A stretch of 64,000 nucleotides of DNA, from positions 1-64,000 of the forward strand of contig CAKSPR010000001.1 in assembly GCA_934486455.1 (NCBI GenBank), written 5' to 3'. Position 1 is the first letter of the stretch, and each line of letters starts with the position of its first letter. Source of the DNA: an uncultured Eubacteriales bacterium. GTDB lineage: Bacteria > Bacillota > Clostridia > Oscillospirales > Acutalibacteraceae. Shown here in pieces: positions 34,980 to 42,478 of the stretch. The notes beneath the pieces were generated by a model that searched no databases, had not been told where the DNA came from, and saw nothing but the letters and a program-made list of their open reading frames with translations. Both the position numbers and the translations under genes were made by a program.

Positions 34980-35363
34980 TTACTTACTGTATTTTCTCAT
35001 GGCGCTTACGATGGCCTGCTGAGGCAGATCGTCGTTTAAAAGCGCGGGGATCTCATCCTGCTTCATGTGGTTCTGACCCTGCTGACGGATGACCGCAAGA
35101 CGGACGGCCTCGACAAATTTTGCCGGCTCGACGCCTCTGGGGCAGCGCTCAACACAGGCAAGGCAGGAAAGGCACATATAAAGGCTCTTTGAAGCCATAA
35201 GCGGCTCAACCTTGCCCTGTTCGACCATTGCCACGAACTGATGGGGATGATATTCCATTTCGTCATATGCGGGACATGTGCCCGAGCACTTGCCGCATTT
35301 CATACATTTGCGGGGATTGACACCGGCAATGCGGGTGATCTCCTCAGAGAGCTGTTTATTCAT
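34980..35363 (-). CDS. hdrC: HdrC-type 4Fe-4S subunit
   Basis: This 127-residue ferredoxin-like protein has two cluster sites, CMKCGKCSGTCPAY at about residue 20 and CLSCLACVERCPRG at about residue 64. It matches HdrC, which joins HdrA to HdrB. It overlaps the end of hdrB by eight bases and precedes hdrA by 14 bp. The start follows GGAGG. Confidence 0.93.
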   Translation of the reverse strand: MNKQLSEEITRIAGVNPRKCMKCGKCSGTCPAYDEMEYHPHQFVAMVEQGKVEPLMASKSLYMCLSCLACVERCPRGVEPAKFVEAVRLAVIRQQGQNHMKQDEIPALLNDDLPQQAIVSAMRKYSK

Positions 35364-36153
35364 CTTCGGTGCCCTCCTTTACGCCGAGAGCCTCGGCAAG
35401 AATTTCGGTGAAATATTTGACCGGAAGGCCGTTTTCACTGTTGTGGTTGAGGTTATACATGCAAAGGGGACATGCGGTAATGAGCATTTCTGCACCCATT
35501 CCTTTTGCCGATTCGTTGATCTGAGCAACCTTTTTTCTCGGAAGAGCTTCGTCCTCCATGGTCACATAACCGCCGCAGCACTCGTTGCGGTAGGGATAAA
35601 CCACGGGTGTGGCGCCCAGCGCCTTGATGAAATCCTCGATAACGGTGGGATTTTCGGGGTTATCAAAACCCATCTCCTTACCGGGACGAAGCAAAAGACA
35701 TCCGTAATATGCGCCGATCTTTTTGCCCTTTAAGGGGTTTTTGACCGCCGCCTTGAGCTTGTCGAAGCCCACCTTGTCGCGGAGTATCTCAAGAAAATGA
35801 TAAACCTCGGTTTCTCCGTTATAGGGAGTGTCGAGGGCAAGATAGTTGTTTGCCTTGAGGTTCATGTTTTCGTCGTTTGCCATAGCGTCGTTTGTGCGCT
35901 TGATGACATGGTGGCAGGCCGAGCACATTGTGACCAGCGCCTGATTTTTGTCCCTTGCGGCAACCAGCGCTCTGACCGAGGAGAGCTTGGGAGCGATCTC
36001 GTCGCTTCCCATGGGATAAACGCCGCCGCAGCACTGCCACTCGGGCAGTTCTTCGAGCTCTATGCCGAGAGCCTTGGCCGAAAGCCTTGCATATGTATCA
36101 AGATCCTTTGCCTTGTTTCTCAGCGTACAGCCGGGATAGTAGCTGTATGTCAT
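35356..36153 (-). CDS. hdrB: HdrB-type subunit with two CCG domains
   Basis: The 265-residue protein carries two complete CCG motifs. The first is Cys9, Cys41-Cys42 (WQCCGG) and C77-S-A-C80. The second is YYGCLLL, ECCGG and ACPLC. In methanogen HdrB these hold two non-cubane 4Fe-4S clusters that cleave a disulfide. Both motif sets are intact, so the site could be catalytic rather than a relay, although no heterodisulfide is expected in a bacterium. It is the first gene after an internal terminator. A ribosome site (AAAGGA) lies unusually far, about 15 bases, from the ATG. Confidence 0.93.
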   Translation of the reverse strand: MTYSYYPGCTLRNKAKDLDTYARLSAKALGIELEELPEWQCCGGVYPMGSDEIAPKLSSVRALVAARDKNQALVTMCSACHHVIKRTNDAMANDENMNLKANNYLALDTPYNGETEVYHFLEILRDKVGFDKLKAAVKNPLKGKKIGAYYGCLLLRPGKEMGFDNPENPTVIEDFIKALGATPVVYPYRNECCGGYVTMEDEALPRKKVAQINESAKGMGAEMLITACPLCMYNLNHNSENGLPVKYFTEILAEALGVKEGTEDE

Positions 36154-36197
36154 AGCTGAAAATCATTCCTTTCCCTTTTTTTAAAAGAGTTGTAAAA

Positions 36198-36223
36198 AAG
36201 CCGCGGGGCGGGTCGCCCCGCGG
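36198..36223 (-). terminator. Intrinsic terminator inside the fumarate block
   Basis: A perfect 10-bp G/C stem (36201-36210 with 36214-36223) with a 3-base loop is followed on the minus strand by CTTTTTTAC. It lies between the mdh gene and hdrB, where no promoter for hdrB is evident, so partial read-through is likely. Confidence 0.85.
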
Positions 36224-36244
36224 AGAGTTATCTTTATTTATACC

Positions 36245-37192
36245 TTAAATCTTCAGACCGCTGATAACATTCTTAAGGCTGTCGGCGCTCTTTTGGAGAA
36301 GTGCCATTTCGCCCTGGGTCAACGGGGTGGGAACCTTGCACTTGATACCCTTGTTGTTGACGATGGCGAGGGTGGACAGGCAAACATCGCTTATGCCGTA
36401 TTCGCCGTTCATCATGCTGGTTACGGTAAGGGAGGTATCAACGCTGGAGAAAATGCAACGAACGATCTGAGCGGTTACTATTGAAACAGCATAGTAGGTA
36501 GCACCCTTGTTGGCGATGATGGTACCGCCGGAATTTTTAACATATTCCCAAATCTTTTTGCGGTCGACCGGCGGAACTGCGGGCTGATCGTTGAAGAAGC
36601 AGTCGTGATACTGGTTGATGTTTATGCTGGAAATGGTGGAAATCGACCAGGGAATGAAGGAGGTGTCGCCGTGCTCGCCGAAAACATATGCGTGAACATT
36701 TTTCTGGCTGACATTGTAGTACTCCGAAAGGCTGGTGCGAAGACGGGCGGTGTCGAGCAGTGTGCCCGAGCCGAGCACGCGGTTCTGGGGAATACCCGAA
36801 ACCTTGGTGAAAACATAGGTCAGAATGTCGACCGGGTTTGCCACGATGACATAAATTGCGTCGGGAGCGTATTTTGTGATCTTGGGAGCGATCTGCTTGA
36901 TGATGTCGGTGTTGATCTGGGAAAGCTCAAGACGGGACTGACCTGCCTTACGGGCTACGCCCGAGGTGATAATTACAATGTCGGCGCCCTTTGCGTCGGC
37001 GTAGGTTCCGGAGTAGACATTGGAGGGGTTGCAATATGCGGTGCCCTGACGGATATCCATTGCCTCACCGAAGGCCTTCTTTTCGTTGATGTCGATGAGG
37101 ACGATCTCTGCCGCCGCACCCGTAACCGTAAGAGTGTAGGCGATGGTTGCGCCGACATGGCCGGCGCCGATAACTGCTACCTTGCTGCTCAT
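36245..37192 (-). CDS. mdh: LDH-like malate dehydrogenase (or L-lactate dehydrogenase)
   Basis: The 315-residue NAD enzyme has the overall look of L-lactate dehydrogenase (VAVIGAGHVGATIAYTL, ANPVDILTY, GSGTLLDTARLR, GEHGD with catalytic His174). The substrate-specificity position, Gln in lactate dehydrogenases (NQKPGETR), is Arg81 here in the loop GVARKAGQSR. Arg at that site is the hallmark of malate dehydrogenases and is known to switch a Bacillus LDH to oxaloacetate. Lying behind the fumarase genes, malate formation is the better reading. The start has AAAGGA. Confidence 0.82.
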   Translation of the reverse strand: MSSKVAVIGAGHVGATIAYTLTVTGAAAEIVLIDINEKKAFGEAMDIRQGTAYCNPSNVYSGTYADAKGADIVIITSGVARKAGQSRLELSQINTDIIKQIAPKITKYAPDAIYVIVANPVDILTYVFTKVSGIPQNRVLGSGTLLDTARLRTSLSEYYNVSQKNVHAYVFGEHGDTSFIPWSISTISSININQYHDCFFNDQPAVPPVDRKKIWEYVKNSGGTIIANKGATYYAVSIVTAQIVRCIFSSVDTSLTVTSMMNGEYGISDVCLSTLAIVNNKGIKCKVPTPLTQGEMALLQKSADSLKNVISGLKI

Positions 37193-37247
37193 AAAATCAT
37201 TCCTTTTCTCTGAAAATAGATTTTTACCACTAACAACACCCCAGGTG

Positions 37248-37265
37248 TTGTAAACTTTGGTACAA
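37248..37265. promoter_or_regulatory. Possible Rex-type operator upstream of mdh
   Basis: The 18-bp sequence TTGTAAACTTTGGTACAA has half-sites TTGTAAA and TTGTACC in inverted orientation, close to the NADH-responsive Rex pattern TTGT-N10-ACAA. A 19-bp hairpin (37233-37251) abuts it. No clear core promoter was found beside it. Confidence 0.35.
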
Positions 37266-37321
37266 TTTGCTTAAAGCTTTATAAACACGCAAAGGACGGT
37301 CTCCCGTCCCTCGCAAGTGCT

Positions 37322-37939
37322 TTATTTCATATAGTGAACCTTGGGTTTAACCGCGGCTGCCTGTTCTTCCTTGGCCTTGTTGAAGTTTTCTTTGACCTGG
37401 GTAAACATGTTGTTGCCCTCGGTGTCGATGGAAACGATCAGCGGACCGAATTCCTTAACTCGGCAGATCCAAAGAGCCTCGGGAACACCGAAGTCCAGCC
37501 ATTCGACATCTTCGATCTCCTCGACCTCCTCGGCGGCCATAACGGCGCATCCGCCGGGCAGCACGCAGTGAAGCGCGCCGTATTTTTTGCAGGCGGCGGC
37601 GGTGTTGTCTCCCATACCGCCCTTACCGATGATAAGCTTAACGCCGGTCTGCTCGATAAAATCGGCCTCAAAGGCCTCCATGCGCATGCTGGTGGTGGGG
37701 CCGACCGATACCATGGAATACTTTCCGGTTTTTTCGTCTTTTTTAACGATGGGGCCTGCGTGGAAAATGGCGTTGCCGGCAAATTCGTATTTCTCGGGGA
37801 TAATTCCCTCGCGAACGCGGCGGGCGTGACCCGAGTCGCGGCAGGTGGCCATCATTCCGGTAAGATAAATCATATCACCAACGCGAAGATCCTTAATATC
37901 TTCGGTTTTTATGGGTGTAGTAATAACTTTCTTTTCCAT
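37322..37939 (-). CDS. fumB: Class I fumarate hydratase, beta (C-terminal) subunit
   Basis: The 205-residue protein matches the C-terminal half of iron-sulfur fumarases and tartrate dehydratases ([58 protein letters not shown]). With the alpha subunit it interconverts malate and fumarate. It lies 30 bp after fumA. The ttdB-type tartrate dehydratase reaction is an alternative, but mdh and frd neighbours favour fumarase. Confidence 0.92.
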   Translation of the reverse strand: MEKKVITTPIKTEDIKDLRVGDMIYLTGMMATCRDSGHARRVREGIIPEKYEFAGNAIFHAGPIVKKDEKTGKYSMVSVGPTTSMRMEAFEADFIEQTGVKLIIGKGGMGDNTAAACKKYGALHCVLPGGCAVMAAEEVEEIEDVEWLDFGVPEALWICRVKEFGPLIVSIDTEGNNMFTQVKENFNKAKEEQAAAVKPKVHYMK

Positions 37940-37969
37940 TTTAAATTTTCCTTTCGCTCAAAGTTATGC

Positions 37970-38875
37970 TCAGATAACGGCGCCCTTGTGGGTGATCATG
38001 TCGCAGTTGCCGTCCTTGTCGATGGCGAGGGTGGCGCGGCGATGTGCCCAGCATCCGGTGCTGACCGAAACGGCCAGGGTGGCGGGGTGACGGCAGATGG
38101 TCTCGACATTAAGGCCGAGGAGGCTTTCGCTTCCGCCAAGACCTTGAGGACCTACGCCGATTTTGTTGATTGCATCGGTAAGGATCTGCTCAAATTCCGC
38201 AACCTTGGGATTGGGATTGTGGCTGCCGACCTTGCGGAGCAATGCTTTTTTGGAAAGGTGGGTGGCGGTGGTAATACATCCGCCGATACCTACGCCGATG
38301 GCGAGAGGAGGACATGCGTTGACGCCTCTGTCGGTAACAATGTCAAGCACGAAATCGACAATGCCTTCATATCCCTTTGCGGGCATGAGAACGGCCGATT
38401 TACCGGGAAGGCTGCAACCGCCGCCGGCAAAGTAAACATCCATTTCGATCTTGTCGGAATCGGGAACGATTGTCCACTCGATGTAGGGAACGCCTGTTCC
38501 GACGTTGGTGCCGGTGTTGTATTCGTCGAAGGTTTCTACGGCATTGAGACGAAGGGGGGTCTCCTTGGTGGCCTTTACGACCGCCTGATTGATGACATCG
38601 GTCAGTACATTAAGGTAGGGACTGAATGCACCTGCGCGGACATAAAGGTGGACAATGCCGGTGTCCTGACATGTGGGGCGCTTTACCTCGACGGCACGCT
38701 TCTGGTTGCCGATCATAATGTCGTAAAGGGTAATTGCGCTGGGTTTTGTTTCGTTATCTCTCATTTCCTGCAGGCGAGCCATAACATCATCGGGCAGGCG
38801 GATAGACGCCATACCGACGAAATTGGCCACATGCTGAATGAGCTCATTTTTCTGGTTTTCGGTAATCACAATCAT
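37970..38875 (-). CDS. fumA: Class I fumarate hydratase, alpha (N-terminal) subunit
   Basis: The protein of about 301 residues has the three cluster-ligand cysteines of Fe-S hydratases in RPTCQDTGIVHLY, NACPPLAIGVGIGG and VSTGCWAHRR. The open frame runs 31 codons upstream through the promoter. True start candidates are two adjacent ATGs right after AAAGGA or a GTG nine bases after it. I list the second ATG. It is the first gene of the operon running through mdh. Confidence 0.92.
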   Translation of the reverse strand: MIVITENQKNELIQHVANFVGMASIRLPDDVMARLQEMRDNETKPSAITLYDIMIGNQKRAVEVKRPTCQDTGIVHLYVRAGAFSPYLNVLTDVINQAVVKATKETPLRLNAVETFDEYNTGTNVGTGVPYIEWTIVPDSDKIEMDVYFAGGGCSLPGKSAVLMPAKGYEGIVDFVLDIVTDRGVNACPPLAIGVGIGGCITTATHLSKKALLRKVGSHNPNPKVAEFEQILTDAINKIGVGPQGLGGSESLLGLNVETICRHPATLAVSVSTGCWAHRRATLAIDKDGNCDMITHKGAVI

Positions 38876-38959
38876 CATTCCTTTAAATTGGTATGTTGAA
38901 ACTTTGCCAAAGAGTAAAGAAAATAAAAGCCTAAACTTCGACAAATATATTACGATAGA

Positions 38960-38988
38960 AGTGTACCACATCGCAAAAAAAAATGCAA
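38960..38988 (-). promoter_or_regulatory. Promoter of the fumarase operon
   Basis: The minus strand has TTGCAT (38983-38988) and TACACT (38960-38965) with 17 bp between and a TG just before the -10. The leader is about 75 nt. Confidence 0.75.
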
Positions 38989-39063
38989 TAGCGAAAGTGT
39001 TATTTTTTTAACAATCTTTTATGTTTTTTAGTAAACACTATTATGTATTTTTTATATACCCTC

Positions 39064-39092
39064 TTGAAGAAACAGGGCGTCTGTGATAAAAT
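39064..39092 (+). promoter_or_regulatory. Promoter of rpe
   Basis: TTGAAG (39064-39069) and TAAAAT (39087-39092) are separated by 17 bp with an extended -10 TG. It diverges from the fumarase promoter. Confidence 0.65.
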
Positions 39093-39233
39093 GGCTTTGT
39101 ATCCGCTAAAGGCGCGGTGGAAATATTGCGCCCGTCGGACACCGCAAAACACATGACCCCGCCGCGGCCGTCGGCCTCGGTTTTTCGGTGGCCAAAAAAT
39201 AATTTTAAAACACTCTTGAAAGGAGTCTTTAAT

Positions 39234-39884
39234 ATGACGCTTGTTGCTCCCTCGGTGCTTTCGGCCGATTTTGCAAAACTCGGAGCCGATTGCGACAGAA
39301 TGAAGGAGGCGGGAGCCGACATTCTCCACTTTGATGTTATGGACGGTATATTTGTGCCCAATATTTCCTTCGGTATACCTGTTTTGAAATCTCTTGATAA
39401 ATACAGCGATATGCCCATAGACACCCACCTTATGATAGACGAGCCCCACCGCTACATCGAGCAGTTCGCAAAGGCCGGATCGGATTACATTACCATCCAT
39501 TACGAGGCCGAAAGCGACATCGACGGCACCCTCGACATGATAAAGGAATACGGCGCCGTTCCCTCGATTTCCATAAAGCCCAAAACCGACGCCGAGGCAA
39601 TCTTTCCATACCTCAAAAAGGTTGGAATGGTGCTTGTTATGTCGGTGGAGCCGGGCTTCGGCGGTCAGAGCTTTATGCCCTGCGCTCTCGGCAAAATTTC
39701 GGCCATTCGAAAGGAATGTGACCGTCTCGGACTTAAAGACATGAAGATAGAGGTCGACGGCGGAATAGGCCTTGAGACCGGCAGACAGGTCATAGAGGCG
39801 GGAGCCGACGTACTTGTGGCGGGAAGCGCTCTTTTCGGCGCAAAAGATCCCCGGGAATTTGTTAAAACAATAAAAAGCTTTTAA
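39234..39884 (+). CDS. rpe: Ribulose-phosphate 3-epimerase
   Basis: The 216-residue TIM-barrel enzyme interconverts ribulose 5-phosphate and xylulose 5-phosphate. Motifs are APSVLSADF, HFDVMDGIFVPN with the metal-binding His/Asp, DTHLMIDEP, MSVEPGFGGQSF and EVDGGIG. I start it at the ATG after AAAGGAG. The open frame reaches further upstream without a ribosome site. Its leader AAAGGAGTCTTTA is nearly repeated before the next gene, which begins 49 bp downstream. Confidence 0.96.
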   Translation: MTLVAPSVLSADFAKLGADCDRMKEAGADILHFDVMDGIFVPNISFGIPVLKSLDKYSDMPIDTHLMIDEPHRYIEQFAKAGSDYITIHYEAESDIDGTLDMIKEYGAVPSISIKPKTDAEAIFPYLKKVGMVLVMSVEPGFGGQSFMPCALGKISAIRKECDRLGLKDMKIEVDGGIGLETGRQVIEAGADVLVAGSALFGAKDPREFVKTIKSF

Positions 39885-39933
39885 AAAGCGGTGGTTAGAC
39901 ACTGTTTGCTTAATTTTAAAAGGAGTCTTTATA

Positions 39934-41127
39934 ATGACTATACCCTTTTCTCCTCCCGATATAGGCGAGGCGGAAATCGCCGAAGTGGCCGATACCCTTC
40001 GCTCGGGCTGGATAACCACAGGCCCCAAGACAAAGAAATTTGAAAAGCTTATAAAGGAATATACCGGCGCGGCGGGATGTGCCTGCCTCAATTCCCAGAC
40101 CGCCTGCGGGGAAATGACCCTGCGGCTTCTCGGGGTGGGCGAGGGTGACGAGGTCATCGTTCCCGCTTACACCTACACCGCCACGGCAAGCGTTGTCTGC
40201 CATGTGGGAGCCACCCTTAAAATGGTGGATGTAAAGCCGGGCACCCTTGAAATGGACCGCGAAAAGCTCGAAGCCGCCGTAACCGACAAGACCAAGGTCA
40301 TAATCCCCGTTGATGTGGCCGGAATTATGTGCGATTACGACAGCATTTATGAAATCGTCGAGCGGAAAAAGGCCCTTTTTACCCCTGAAAACGACATCCA
40401 AAAGGCCTTCGGCCGTATAATCGTTATGGCCGACGGCGCCCATTCTCTCGGAGCGGTCAGAAACGGCGTAAAAAGCGGAAATCGCGCCGACTTCACCAAC
40501 TTTTCCTTCCACGCCGTCAAAAATCTCACCACCGCCGAGGGCGGAGCGGTCACCTGGCGGCACATCGACGGAATCGACGACGGGGAAATTTATAAAAAAT
40601 ACATGCTGCTTTCCCTCCACGGCCAAACCAAGGATGCGCTGCACAAAAGCGGCATCGGCGCCTGGGAATATGACATCGTTGAGCCGTATTTTAAGTGTAA
40701 TATGACCGATATTATGGCCTCTGTCGGCCTTGTCCAGCTTTCCCGATACGAGGGACTGCTTGCCCGCCGTCAGCAAATAATCGCAAAGTATAATGCCGCC
40801 TTTTCCGACGACAGGTTTATAACCCCCGCCCACAGAGGAGAAAATTTCTGTTCCAGCGGGCATCTCTACCTTCTGAGAATAAAGGGTATCGACCATCAGA
40901 AACGGTGCGAAATAATCAACAAAATGGGCGAAAAGGGCATTGCCTGCAATGTTCATTACAAGCCTCTCCCGCTGCTTTCGGCCTATAAAAAACGGGGCTT
41001 TGACATCGCAAATTATCCCGAAAGCTATAAGATGTACGAAAACGAGGTTTCCCTTCCCCTCCACACACTTCTCACCGACGAGCAGGTGGATTACATCATT
41101 TCGTCCTTAAAGGAAATCGTAAAATAA
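39934..41127 (+). CDS. DegT/DnrJ/EryC1/StrS-family PLP aminotransferase
   Basis: The 397-residue enzyme is a sugar aminotransferase-type protein: IGEAEIAEVADTLRSGWITTGP, VIVPAYTYTATA, DGAHSLGA and the PLP lysine in FSFHAVKNLTTAEGG. Relatives transaminate keto-sugars for surface glycans or antibiotics. No sugar-nucleotide genes flank it, so the substrate is open. It is probably co-transcribed with rpe, from which it is separated by 49 bp, and shares the same style of ribosome site. Confidence 0.9.
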   Translation: MTIPFSPPDIGEAEIAEVADTLRSGWITTGPKTKKFEKLIKEYTGAAGCACLNSQTACGEMTLRLLGVGEGDEVIVPAYTYTATASVVCHVGATLKMVDVKPGTLEMDREKLEAAVTDKTKVIIPVDVAGIMCDYDSIYEIVERKKALFTPENDIQKAFGRIIVMADGAHSLGAVRNGVKSGNRADFTNFSFHAVKNLTTAEGGAVTWRHIDGIDDGEIYKKYMLLSLHGQTKDALHKSGIGAWEYDIVEPYFKCNMTDIMASVGLVQLSRYEGLLARRQQIIAKYNAAFSDDRFITPAHRGENFCSSGHLYLLRIKGIDHQKRCEIINKMGEKGIACNVHYKPLPLLSAYKKRGFDIANYPESYKMYENEVSLPLHTLLTDEQVDYIISSLKEIVK

Positions 41128-41198
41128 CCGCCTTCCCGTTTGCCGCAGTGCAAAACAGACGGACGGCCTTCAAATAATCAAGCAATCTATCAAAAATC

Positions 41199-41229
41199 AA
41201 AGGGAGTCCCTGTCGGGGCTCCCTTTTTG
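41199..41229 (+). terminator. Terminator after the aminotransferase gene
   Basis: A 12-bp imperfect stem (41199-41210 with 41215-41226) around TGTC ends in CCCTTTTTGC. Confidence 0.85.
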
Positions 41230-41271
41230 CCGTCGGTAATAAGCACGGCGGTTTTAATACGGTCGAAAAAA

Positions 41272-41805
41272 TCAATAGTTTTCCGCTTTAAGGCGGAAGT
41301 AGCTTTGCGGGTGGGCGCAGACGGGACATACCTCCGGCGCAGATTTTCCGATGTGAATGTGGCCGCAGTTGGAGCATTCCCAAACCATATCTCCGTCGCG
41401 GGAGAAAACGAGGCTTCCGTTTACATTGGCAAGCAGCTTTCTGTAACGCTCCTCGTGGGTCTTTTCAATCTCTCCCACCTTTTCAAAAAGTTCGGCAATG
41501 TCGTTAAAGCCTTCATTTCTGGCCTGTTCGGCAAATTCCTTGTACATATCGGTCCATTCAAAGTTTTCGCCGTCTGCCGCGGCAGAGAGGTTGTCGGCCG
41601 TGCCGTTTATGCCCGAGAGCAGCTTAAACCAGATCTTTGCGTGCTCCTTCTCGTTGGCCGCCGTTTCCTCAAAAAGCTGAGCGATCTGAACAAATCCGTC
41701 CTTGCGTGCCTTGGAGGCGTAAAAGTCATATTTTGTGCGAGCCTGGGATTCTCCGGCGAAAGCCGCCTTTAAATTTGCCTCGGTACGGGATCCTTTAAGT
41801 TCCAT
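41272..41805 (-). CDS. rbr: Rubrerythrin
   Basis: The 177-residue protein has a ferritin-like di-iron domain ([39 protein letters not shown]) and a C-terminal rubredoxin domain ([23 protein letters not shown]). It reduces hydrogen peroxide in anaerobes. It is monocistronic with a strong promoter and a candidate PerR/Fur-type palindrome over the transcription start. The start follows AAAGGAG. Confidence 0.95.
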   Translation of the reverse strand: MELKGSRTEANLKAAFAGESQARTKYDFYASKARKDGFVQIAQLFEETAANEKEHAKIWFKLLSGINGTADNLSAAADGENFEWTDMYKEFAEQARNEGFNDIAELFEKVGEIEKTHEERYRKLLANVNGSLVFSRDGDMVWECSNCGHIHIGKSAPEVCPVCAHPQSYFRLKAENY

Positions 41806-41911
41806 GAAAATGCACTCCTTTTATTATAATATATTTAATAGCTTGTGGGGACTTTGTCAGGTGATTTATCCGTTGACCGTTTGATAAAATGAAAACAATC
41901 AGTTATAAATC

Positions 41912-41930
41912 AGTAATAATTACTATTATC
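41912..41930 (-). promoter_or_regulatory. Candidate PerR/Fur-like operator
   Basis: The AT-rich sequence GATAATAGTAATTATTACT has an inverted repeat (TAATA...ATTATTA) like the PerR/Fur box. It covers the expected start site of the rubrerythrin promoter, a position suited to repression. Confidence 0.45.
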
Positions 41931-41959
41931 AATATAACACACCTTATCAAATATGTCAA
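41931..41959 (-). promoter_or_regulatory. Promoter of rubrerythrin
   Basis: The minus strand has TTGACA (41954-41959) and TATATT (41931-41936) with 17 bp between. The leader is about 120 nt. Confidence 0.85.
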
Positions 41960-41965
41960 GCATTT

Positions 41966-42478
41966 TTATAAAAAAGATTCGGGACTGCTATTTTCGTAGG
42001 TGTAAAAGGTATATTCGAGGCCGTTTTCGCAAAAGCTTTGGCTTTTTGAAACAACCTTCCAGTCCTGCTCTTTGTCGAGATCTTTTATAAACACATCGGC
42101 ATTTCCGTCGGCCGATACCTTAGTAATATATGCTGTTTTGCAGAATTTATAAAGGACATTGTAAATTTGCGCCCCTCCGATGACAAAAATATTGTCGCCA
42201 TCCTCTTTGCTGTCTTTTAAAAGCGCAAAAAGCTCGTCGATGCCGTGCACGATCTCGGCACCCTCGCAGGAAAAGTCTTTGCTTTTTGTCAGCACAATGT
42301 TTCGGCGGTTTTTAAGGGGCTTCGAGCCCGGAAAAGAAAGCAGCGTCTTTCGACCCATAACCACCGTTTTCCCGAGAGTGGTCTCGCGGAAAAATTTCAT
42401 ATCGCCTTTAATGGAAAAAAGAAGATCTCCGTTTTTTCCTATTCCCCAGTTTTCGTCAACACAGGCTATATAATTCAT
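41966..42478 (-). CDS. folA: Dihydrofolate reductase
   Basis: The 170-residue enzyme makes tetrahydrofolate with NADPH. It shows ACVDENWGIGKNGDLLF, the substrate-binding acid in IKGDMKFFRETT, VVMGRKTLLSFPG and FVIGGAQIYNVL. The ATG overlaps the alaX stop by four bases (ATGA). A thymidylate synthase gene, a frequent partner, is not in the window. Confidence 0.95.
   Translation of the reverse strand: MNYIACVDENWGIGKNGDLLFSIKGDMKFFRETTLGKTVVMGRKTLLSFPGSKPLKNRRNIVLTKSKDFSCEGAEIVHGIDELFALLKDSKEDGDNIFVIGGAQIYNVLYKFCKTAYITKVSADGNADVFIKDLDKEQDWKVVSKSQSFCENGLEYTFYTYENSSPESFL

Noticed and set aside
33820..35022. 400-codon frame antisense to hdrA
   Set aside because: Translation is Gly/Val/Phe-rich without motifs, while the opposite strand encodes HdrA with all cluster ligands. 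The same reasoning removes the long antisense frames at 10079-11383, 37334-38899 and 39916-41064.
36245..37192. Plain L-lactate dehydrogenase
   Set aside because: Overall similarity supports it, but Arg81 at the specificity site and the fumarase-side context favour malate. Lactate use is kept as an alternative in the entry.
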